Shown: positions 1 to 4,518 of the stretch, piece by piece
How the letters are laid out: every line of letters begins with the position of its first letter
Numbering within the stretch: position 1 is the first letter of the stretch
NCBI GenBank assembly: GCA_934169535.1
Contig: CAKPOC010000061.1
Location: 1 to 5,566, forward strand
Direction: 5' to 3'
Source of the DNA: an uncultured Clostridia bacterium
GTDB taxonomy: Bacteria > Bacillota > Clostridia > TANB77 > CAG-508
DNA: 5,566 nt
The notes under the pieces: model-generated
Databases searched by the model: none
The model's input: only the letters and a program-made list of their open reading frames with translations
What the model was told of the DNA's origin: nothing
Translations under genes and position numbers: made by a program

Positions 1-76
1 CTTGAGGCTCTGCTTGAAACATAGCCCTATGGGCGTTATGAGTAAAATACCTCCGGCTAAGCCGGAGGATTTTTAT
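1..76 (+). ncRNA. 3' end of a structured RNA, possibly 6S RNA (partial)
   Basis: The left edge carries GC-richer sequence than its surroundings, with no credible reading frame, leading straight into a strong terminator. A local fold is visible at 20-40: GCCC (24-27) and GGGC (31-34) around a 3-base loop, extended by CATA/TATG with a 2-base bulge. The arrangement (a purine-rich CTTGAAACA stretch, then a GCC-rich strand, then a TATGAG closing strand) resembles the 3' strand of the 6S RNA closing stem. The matching 5' strand would lie outside the window, so this cannot be confirmed. It could equally be another small RNA or an mRNA 3' UTR. The 6S identity is inference. Confidence 0.35.
50..76 (+). 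terminator. Rho-independent terminator of the left-edge transcript
   Basis: There is a perfect 8-bp GC-rich stem, CCTCCGGC (50-57) with GCCGGAGG (61-68), around a TAA loop, followed by ATTTTTATT. This is a textbook intrinsic terminator on the plus strand and it ends whatever transcript enters from the left. Confidence 0.92.
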
Positions 77-87
77 TGTCTATTTTA

Positions 88-116
88 TTGACAGTGCAAA
101 ACTATGATGATATATT
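88..116 (+). promoter_or_regulatory. Sigma-A-type promoter of tRNA-Arg
   Basis: A perfect -35 box TTGACA (88-93) and a -10 box TATATT (111-116) are separated by exactly 17 bases. The predicted start near 123 is only a few bases before the mature tRNA 5' end at 127, so the pre-tRNA leader would be very short. Confidence 0.85.
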
Positions 117-126
117 ATATAAAAAT

Positions 127-203
<77 letters not shown>

Positions 204-239
204 AAAAATCCCAAAATTAATCTAAATTTTAGGATTTTT
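204..239. terminator. Shared convergent terminator of tRNA-Arg and tadA
   Basis: A 15-base inverted repeat (204-218 with 225-239) surrounds a 6-base loop, with T-runs on both strands. On the plus strand one position is a C-A mismatch. Read on the minus strand the same position becomes a G-U wobble, so the hairpin is fully paired in the tadA transcript and should work better for tadA than for the tRNA. The tadA stop codon (222-224) overlaps the loop, and the minus-strand U-tract runs into the tRNA CCA end. Confidence 0.8.
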
Positions 240-701
240 ATTTTTTTTATTTTCTCTAAGTTCTTTAAAAAAACTTTTAATAATATTTTGACATTTATCT
301 TCTAAAAGACCATTCTCAATTTCGAAGGAATGGTTAAATTTATAATCTTTTGATAAATTAAGAACAGAACCACATGCTCCTGTTTTTTCATCCATTGTAC
401 CAATTACAACTTTGTCAAGTCTACTTAAAATTAAAGCACCTGTACACATTGGGCATGGTTCTAGGGTTACATATAAAGTGCAACCAGTTAATCGCCACGA
501 TTTTAGCTTTTTACAAGCTTTTTTTATTGCTAAAATTTCTGCATGATTTGTACAATCGTGCTTTGTTTCTTTTAAGTTATGAGCTTTTGAAATTATTTTT
601 CCATCTTTTACAATTACTGCACCAACGGGAATTTCTTTTTTTTTGTAAGATTTTGCAGCTTCTTTTAAAGCTTCTTCCATAAATTTTACATCTTTATTCA
701 T
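222..701 (-). CDS. tadA: tRNA-specific adenosine deaminase TadA
   Basis: TadA deaminates adenosine 34 of tRNA-Arg(ACG) to inosine, so that one tRNA reads CGU, CGC and CGA; it is an essential cytosolic zinc enzyme in most bacteria. The 159-residue product has the family's normal length. It shows the cytidine/deoxycytidylate deaminase fold signature: H53-A-E55 (zinc ligand and proton shuttle) and P82-C83-P84-M85-C86 (two zinc cysteines), preceded by the N-terminal EIPVGAVIV strand (23-31) and followed by DEKTGACGS (104-112), typical of TadA rather than free-base deaminases. The C-terminus is Lys/Asn-rich. The ATG start is supported by AAGGA 8 bases upstream on the minus strand and a well-placed promoter. 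Its usual substrate is not the adjacent tRNA-Arg(CCU), which lacks A34. It is oriented opposite to the SRP RNA-dnaX unit, whereas in Bacillus subtilis the corresponding gene (yaaJ) is codirectional with scr-dnaX. Confidence 0.96.
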   Translation of the reverse strand: MNKDVKFMEEALKEAAKSYKKKEIPVGAVIVKDGKIISKAHNLKETKHDCTNHAEILAIKKACKKLKSWRLTGCTLYVTLEPCPMCTGALILSRLDKVVIGTMDEKTGACGSVLNLSKDYKFNHSFEIENGLLEDKCQNIIKSFFKELRENKKNKNPKI

Positions 702-742
702 ATATTTGTTCCTTAAATTTAGAAATATAATTAATTTAATAT

Positions 743-771
743 AATATAATTGATAAAGGAAGAAATGTCAA
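743..771 (-). promoter_or_regulatory. Promoter of tadA
   Basis: On the minus strand a perfect TTGACA (771-766) is followed, after 17 bases, by TATATT (748-743). The predicted start is near 736, giving a leader of about 35 bases. The tadA Shine-Dalgarno AAGGAAC lies at 714-708. The pair is back-to-back with the tRNA-Ser promoter. Confidence 0.82.
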
Positions 772-786
772 ATACAATTAAAAAGT

Positions 787-814
787 TTGACTTTTAGAAT
801 GAATTTGATATAAT
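787..814 (+). promoter_or_regulatory. Extended -10 promoter of tRNA-Ser
   Basis: TTGACT (787-792) and a perfect TATAAT (809-814) are separated by 16 bases. A TG dinucleotide at 806-807 one base before the -10 box gives an extended -10 element. The predicted start is near 821, about 9 bases before the mature tRNA. With no terminator after the tRNA, this promoter probably also serves the gene at 951-1688. Confidence 0.85.
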
Positions 815-829
815 ATAAAACATATTAAT

Positions 830-922
830 GGAGATGTATCGAAGTGGTCATAACGAGTCTGTCTCGAAAACAGTTAGCCAAATAAAATTGGCCCGTGGGT
901 TCGAATCCCACCGTCTCCGCCA
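830..922 (+). tRNA. tRNA-Ser (anticodon CGA)
   Basis: This is a class II tRNA with the long variable arm expected for Ser. The acceptor GGAGATG (830-836) pairs with CGTCTCC (912-918), with one G-U pair. The anticodon loop CTCGAAA has anticodon CGA at 865-867 (reads UCG). The variable-arm stem GCCAA (877-881) pairs with TTGGC (888-892). The T arm is GTGGG/CCCAC around TTCGAAT. The discriminator is G919, as expected for Ser, and CCA is encoded at 920-922. The outer pair of the anticodon stem is a U-U mismatch. No terminator lies between it and the next gene. Confidence 0.96.
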
Positions 923-950
923 CAATTTTAATTTGGAGGAAGTAAATTAA

Positions 951-1688
951 ATGGACGAAAAAACAAAAGATAAGCTAAAATTATGTTTAGCTTTAAGCAT
1001 ATTATTAATAGTTATTGTATGTGTAATTATAGTTATTATAAATTACCAAGTTCAGGGCGAAAAAAATATGCCATATAAATTATCAAAAATAACAATAATA
1101 AGTACTGCCGAAGGTGTGCAGAATAGTAATGATACAGATTCTTCAAAATGGAATTTAAATATTTATCAAAATAATGATGTTTACTTTTTTATAGATAAAA
1201 ATGGAGAAGATGCAATAATAAATAAAGTAACTATCCAAAACATAAATTTATTAAAAGAACCAACTGTTGGAAAAGTGAAAAGCTATATGCCCAATAGCCA
1301 AGAAGGAAGACAATTTTTACTAAAAGAAGAATATGAAATTAAAGATTCATTAACCTATGAAGGTTCAACAACAAGTGACACAAAAAAATTGACTGTTGCA
1401 AACCAGGGTGGAACAGTTTTAATAAGATTTGCCAATACTCAAATAGGAAATTATGTTTCTTCAGAAGATGATGAAATAAAGCATGATGGAAGTTTAATAA
1501 AAAAATTAGGCTACACTGACGAAGATGTTGCATTTGACGTAAACTTTGACTTAATAATAGAAGTAAATGACATAAAATATAAAGCAAATATTACTTTAAA
1601 TTTACCAAGTGATGGACTATGCAAAGATGGAATATCAAGCAAAGAAATTACAACTACAGATAATATAGTATTTAAAAGAATAAGATAA
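951..1688 (+). CDS. Unrecognised single-pass membrane-anchored protein
   Basis: I do not recognise a family for this 245-residue protein. Residues 1-10 are charged and Lys-rich. Residues 11-30 are a strongly hydrophobic helix of Leu, Ile and Val, consistent with an uncleaved N-in signal anchor; it has two Cys (12 and 24) but no lipobox in lipoprotein context. The remaining ~215 residues are hydrophilic, acidic to neutral and rich in alternating beta-strand-like segments (for example KLSKITIIST, WNLNIYQNNDVYFFID, DVNFDLIIEVNDIKYKANITLNL), suggesting an extracytoplasmic beta-sandwich domain, with a single Cys near the C-terminus. The ATG is supported by GGAGGA at 935-940. The gene starts 28 bases after tRNA-Ser with no terminator between, and ends 57 bases before the SRP RNA start, also with no terminator. 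Base composition matches its neighbours, so there is no sign of transfer. The extracellular location is inference from topology. Confidence 0.85.
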   Translation: MDEKTKDKLKLCLALSILLIVIVCVIIVIINYQVQGEKNMPYKLSKITIISTAEGVQNSNDTDSSKWNLNIYQNNDVYFFIDKNGEDAIINKVTIQNINLLKEPTVGKVKSYMPNSQEGRQFLLKEEYEIKDSLTYEGSTTSDTKKLTVANQGGTVLIRFANTQIGNYVSSEDDEIKHDGSLIKKLGYTDEDVAFDVNFDLIIEVNDIKYKANITLNLPSDGLCKDGISSKEITTTDNIVFKRIR

Positions 1689-1710
1689 AGCAAAAAAATA
1701 CAAAAATATC

Positions 1711-1739
1711 TTGTAAAACGAATAAAAATAATATATAAT
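1711..1739 (+). promoter_or_regulatory. Promoter of the SRP RNA (and probably dnaX operon)
   Basis: TTGTAA (1711-1716, 4 of 6 consensus bases) and a perfect TATAAT (1734-1739) are separated by 17 bases. The predicted transcription start is near 1746, just ahead of the SRP RNA basal helix. I see no second convincing promoter between this one and dnaX. Confidence 0.8.
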
Positions 1740-1745
1740 GCAAAA

Positions 1746-1885
1746 GGTATGAGACATTTTAACTTTTGTATGGAGAGCACTCCAATAGAAAACTATGAAT
1801 CTTGTCAGGTCCGGAAGGAAGCAGCAATAAGTAGAAAATTTTTATGTGGAGTACTTTCCATAGAGAAGTTAAAATGTTTTATTTT
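1746..1885 (+). ncRNA. ffs: Signal recognition particle RNA (4.5S/scRNA), short form
   Basis: This is the RNA core of the signal recognition particle; it binds Ffh and stimulates its GTPase with FtsY to target nascent membrane proteins. The apical S-domain is unmistakable: GTCAGGTCCGGAAGGAAGCA starts at 1804, with the GGAA tetraloop at 1813-1816 and the asymmetric internal loop that Ffh binds. Outside it are a near-perfect 16-bp helix (TATGGAGAGCACTCCA, 1769-1784, with TGGAGTACTTTCCATA, 1847-1862) and a perfect 12-bp basal helix (ACATTTTAACTT, 1754-1765, with AAGTTAAAATGT, 1866-1877). The basal helix runs directly into TTTTATTTT. The ends are estimated from the promoter and U-rich tail. No Alu-type helices are seen 5' of the basal helix, so it looks like the small form rather than the ~270-nt Bacillus form. 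Its position just upstream of dnaX is conserved in Bacillota. Confidence 0.94.
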
Positions 1886-1890
1886 AATAC
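1866..1890 (+). terminator. Possible leaky terminator at the SRP RNA 3' end
   Basis: The 3' strand of the SRP RNA basal helix is followed by TTTTATTTTAAT. This could act as a weak intrinsic terminator or processing boundary. The T-run is interrupted and the adjoining pairs are A-T, so read-through into dnaX is plausible. This is inference. Confidence 0.4.
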
Positions 1891-1926
1891 TATTGATAAA
1901 AATCTGAATTCCAAGGGGGGAGTTAA

Positions 1927-3519
1927 TTGGAATATACAGCTTTATATAGAAAATTTAGACCAACAAGATTTGATGAGGTAGTTGGCCAGGAACATATAGT
2001 TAAAACATTAAAAAATGAAATAATGAACAATAGAATTGGACATGCTTATTTATTTAATGGAGGAAGAGGAACAGGAAAAACTTCATGTGCAAAAATCTTT
2101 TCAAGAGCAGTCAACTGTTTAAATCCGAAAGATGGTGAACCATGTAATGAATGCGAAATATGCAAAGCTGCATTAGAGGGGTCACTTACAGATATTGTAG
2201 AGATGGATGCTGCTTCAAATAACAGTGTTGATGACATTCGTGCAATCAGAGATGAAGTAAATTTTTTGCCAACTCTTGCAAAATACAGAGTATATATAAT
2301 AGATGAGGTTCATATGCTATCTACAGGTGCTTTTAATGCACTATTAAAAACATTAGAAGAACCACCTGCCCATGTAAAATTTATTTTAGCAACAACAGAG
2401 CCTCAAAAATTACCAACAACAATTCTTTCAAGGTGCCAAAGATTTGATTTTAAAAAAATATCTGCAAGTAATATAGAAAAAAGATTAGACTATGTTTGTA
2501 GTGAAAGCAAAATAGATATAACAGACGAAGCAAAAAAAATAATCGCTATTTTAGCAGAAGGTGCAATGAGAGATGCTTTAAGCATACTAGAAAGATGTAT
2601 GCAAGAAGAAGGACAAATAACAGAAGAACTTGTAAAAGAGTTAGTTGGGATTCCTAAAATAGAGAGCATAAATAAACTAACACAAAGCATAGTGAATAAA
2701 AATGTAGAAGAAGCAATGCAGTGTATAAACGAAGTTGTAGGAGAAGGAAAAGATATATCTAATTACTTATGGGAAGTAATAAAATATATAAAAGATCTAT
2801 TAATTTTAAAGACGGGAACAAATTTAGAAATATATTCAGAAAATGAAATTTTACAAATGAAAGAACTCAGCCAAAAAATTTCAAAAGAAAGACTTATAAA
2901 AATAATTTTTGAATTATCAAATTTGCAAAATGAAATGAAATGGTCATCACAAAAACTAATAATGTTTCAAGTTGGAATAATAAAGCTATGTTCTCAGGAA
3001 GAAGAAAAAACAGAAATTCCAGAAAATTACGAAAATAATAAACCAAATAATAGCAAAGAAATAGAAAATTTAAATTATAAAATAAATAGACTAGAAAAAC
3101 AACTAACAAATATTCAATCTGTAAAAGAGTTTTCCACAACGTCTACACAAACTGTGGAAAAAACACCTGCTTTTGCACCAAAAGCAGAAGTTAAAAAAAT
3201 TGAAAGTGTAGAACTTGGCGAAAAAGTTCCAAATTGGCAGAATATCATAAGCCTATATACAAATTTGCTAAATTCAGAAGCACATAGCATAAATGATATG
3301 ACAGTAGGAATAAAATTTGAAAAAGGCTTAACTTCCTTTGGAAAAAGAATAATAGAAATGCCAGAAAATATGAGTGAAATAACTAAACAAGTTTCACTTG
3401 AAATGGGAAAAACAATGAGAGTTGTTTTACTAGACAATAACAATGAAATAGCAAGTGCTAGTTCCAATTTAGAAGAAATTACTAATGGAATAAATATGAA
3501 AATAAATATATTAGATTAA
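1927..3519 (+). CDS. dnaX: DNA polymerase III subunit gamma/tau (DnaX)
   Basis: DnaX is the ATPase motor of the clamp loader, which with HolA- and HolB-type subunits loads the beta clamp; the full-length tau form also bridges to the polymerase. Domain I shows Walker A GGRGTGKT (45-52), the zinc module C64/C73/C76/C79, Walker B VYIIDE (122-127) and the SRC sensor/arginine-finger motif (168-170). Domains II-III follow to about residue 365. Then comes a low-complexity linker with a short coiled-coil-like stretch (379-398) and a C-terminal domain from about residue 434 (WQNIIS...). At 530 residues it is a normal length for Bacillota tau. The start is TTG, chosen because EYTALYRKFRPTRFDEVVGQ is the canonical N-terminus and a G-rich Shine-Dalgarno (AAGGGGGGAG, 1913-1922) ends 4 bases before it. 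It is first in the dnaX-yaaK-recR operon, 15 bases from the next start. The linker contains two DnaA-box-like sites and an A7 run, described in the findings. Confidence 0.98.
   Translation: MEYTALYRKFRPTRFDEVVGQEHIVKTLKNEIMNNRIGHAYLFNGGRGTGKTSCAKIFSRAVNCLNPKDGEPCNECEICKAALEGSLTDIVEMDAASNNSVDDIRAIRDEVNFLPTLAKYRVYIIDEVHMLSTGAFNALLKTLEEPPAHVKFILATTEPQKLPTTILSRCQRFDFKKISASNIEKRLDYVCSESKIDITDEAKKIIAILAEGAMRDALSILERCMQEEGQITEELVKELVGIPKIESINKLTQSIVNKNVEEAMQCINEVVGEGKDISNYLWEVIKYIKDLLILKTGTNLEIYSENEILQMKELSQKISKERLIKIIFELSNLQNEMKWSSQKLIMFQVGIIKLCSQEEEKTEIPENYENNKPNNSKEIENLNYKINRLEKQLTNIQSVKEFSTTSTQTVEKTPAFAPKAEVKKIESVELGEKVPNWQNIISLYTNLLNSEAHSINDMTVGIKFEKGLTSFGKRIIEMPENMSEITKQVSLEMGKTMRVVLLDNNNEIASASSNLEEITNGINMKINILD
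3130..3161. repeat. Inverted pair of DnaA-box-like 9-mers in dnaX
   Basis: TTTTCCACA (3130-3138) and its exact reverse complement TGTGGAAAA (3153-3161) are separated by 14 bases. TTTTCCACA differs from the DnaA-box consensus TTATCCACA at one position, within the commonly tolerated range. In the mRNA the same bases could form a 9-bp hairpin. They lie in codons for the poorly conserved linker. Binding by DnaA is inference. Confidence 0.5.
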
Positions 3520-3533
3520 AGGAGGATACAAAA

Positions 3534-3875
3534 ATGTCTAAAAGAGGAGGATTCCCAGGAATGGGAGGCTTTGGAGGAATGAATATAAACCAGCTTATGA
3601 AGGAAGCAAAAAAAATTCAAAGCGATATGGAAAAATCACAAGAAGAATTAGGAGAAAAGGAATTTACTGCATCAGCAGGAGGAGAAGCAATAGTTGTAAA
3701 AGTTTCTGGAAAGAAAGAAATAAAAGAATTAAAAATAAAAAAAGAAGTTATAGATCCAGAAGATGTAGAAATGTTACAAGACTTAATAACTACTTGCATA
3801 AATAATGCTTTAAAACAAGTAGATGATGCACAAGCACAATCTTTAGGAAAATACAATATTCCAGGATTAATGTAA
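3534..3875 (+). CDS. yaaK: YbaB/EbfC family nucleoid-associated protein (YaaK)
   Basis: This small dimeric DNA-binding protein is thought to bind DNA with little sequence specificity and contribute to nucleoid organisation; it is regularly encoded between dnaX and recR. The 113 residues match the family length. The N-terminus is a Gly/Met/Phe-rich flexible segment (GGFPGMGGFGGM, 5-16) common in Bacillota members. It is followed by the long helix NINQLMKEAKKIQSDMEKSQEEL (17-39), then strands around TASAGGEAIVVKVSGKKEIKELKI that form the tweezer-like dimer core. The family signature IDPEDVEMLQDLI comes next, and the chain ends KYNIPGLM. The ATG has an excellent AAAGGAGG (3518-3525) that overlaps the dnaX stop codon, consistent with tight operon coupling. 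recR starts 14 bases after its stop. Confidence 0.95.
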   Translation: MSKRGGFPGMGGFGGMNINQLMKEAKKIQSDMEKSQEELGEKEFTASAGGEAIVVKVSGKKEIKELKIKKEVIDPEDVEMLQDLITTCINNALKQVDDAQAQSLGKYNIPGLM

Positions 3876-3889
3876 TTTAGGAGAAATAT

Positions 3890-4489
3890 ATGTCGTACTA
3901 TTCACCATCAATAGAAAAATTAATAGAAAGTTTTGAAAAATTACCAAGCATAGGAAATAAAACAGCAGCAAGACTTGCTTTTTATATGTTAAATGCACCA
4001 GAGGAGGAAACAAATAGTTTTATTGAGAACATACAAAATGCAAAGAAAAACTTAAAATACTGTTCAAAATGCTATAATATAACTGATACAGACCCTTGCC
4101 CAATTTGTGCAAACCCAGCAAGAGAGCAATCTGTAATTTGTGTTGTAGAAGATGTAAGAGATGTTGTTGCAATGGAAAAAACGCACGAATTTAAAGGCTT
4201 GTACCATGTTCTTCATGGCTCTATATCTCCTATGAACGGGGTAGGGCCAGATGATATTAAAATAAAAGAATTGTTAGCAAGACTTATGGATGGAACTGTA
4301 AAAGAAGTAATTATTGCTACAAACCCAAGAGTTGAAGGGGAAGCTACAGCAATGTATTTATCAAAAATTATAAAACCTCTAGGAATAAAAGTAACAAGAA
4401 TAGCACATGGAATTCCTGTTGGAGGCGACTTAGAATATACAGACGAAGTAACTTTAAGTAGAGCCTTAGAAGGAAGAAGAGAAATATAA
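3890..4489 (+). CDS. recR: Recombination mediator protein RecR
   Basis: RecR acts with RecO (and RecF) to load RecA onto SSB-coated single-stranded gaps during recombinational repair; it forms a DNA-encircling ring. The 199-residue protein is the standard length. The N-terminal helix-hairpin-helix is LPSIGNKTAARLAF (18-31). The zinc finger is C58-X2-C61-X8-C70-X2-C73. The TOPRIM domain begins around SVICVVEDVRD (81-91) and includes the family motif YHVLHGSISPMNGVGPDDI (105-123). The C-terminal segment GGDLEYTDEVTLSRALEGRR is canonical. All key residues are present. The ATG has AGGAG (3879-3883) 6 bases upstream and follows yaaK by 14 bases, so it is the last gene of the dnaX operon and is closed by a strong terminator. 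Confidence 0.98.
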   Translation: MSYYSPSIEKLIESFEKLPSIGNKTAARLAFYMLNAPEEETNSFIENIQNAKKNLKYCSKCYNITDTDPCPICANPAREQSVICVVEDVRDVVAMEKTHEFKGLYHVLHGSISPMNGVGPDDIKIKELLARLMDGTVKEVIIATNPRVEGEATAMYLSKIIKPLGIKVTRIAHGIPVGGDLEYTDEVTLSRALEGRREI

Positions 4490-4518
4490 AAACCAATTGA
4501 GAAAATCAATTGGTTTTT
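4489..4518. terminator. Bidirectional terminator between recR and the glycosyltransferase gene
   Basis: A perfect 12-bp stem, AAAACCAATTGA (4489-4500) with TCAATTGGTTTT (4506-4517), encloses the loop GAAAA. T-tracts follow on the plus strand (4514-4518) and on the minus strand. It overlaps the last base of the recR stop codon and contains the minus-strand TGA stop (4508-4506), so one hairpin serves both convergent transcripts. Confidence 0.92.

Noticed and set aside
1339..1780. Minus-strand open frames over the unknown membrane protein gene
   Set aside because: They have no ribosome binding sites, a Leu/Phe/His-rich composition typical of antisense translation of AT-rich genes, and overlap a gene with good start signals and the SRP RNA promoter.
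2445..2545. A7 and A8 runs in dnaX near 2452 and 2532 as programmed frameshift sites
   Set aside because: Truncation there would remove the oligomerisation domain and give a ~180-205-residue fragment unlike known gamma; runs like these are expected in AT-rich genes.
3114..3467. 117-codon minus-strand frame inside dnaX
   Set aside because: It is antisense to the conserved dnaX C-terminal region, with no RBS or recognisable domain.
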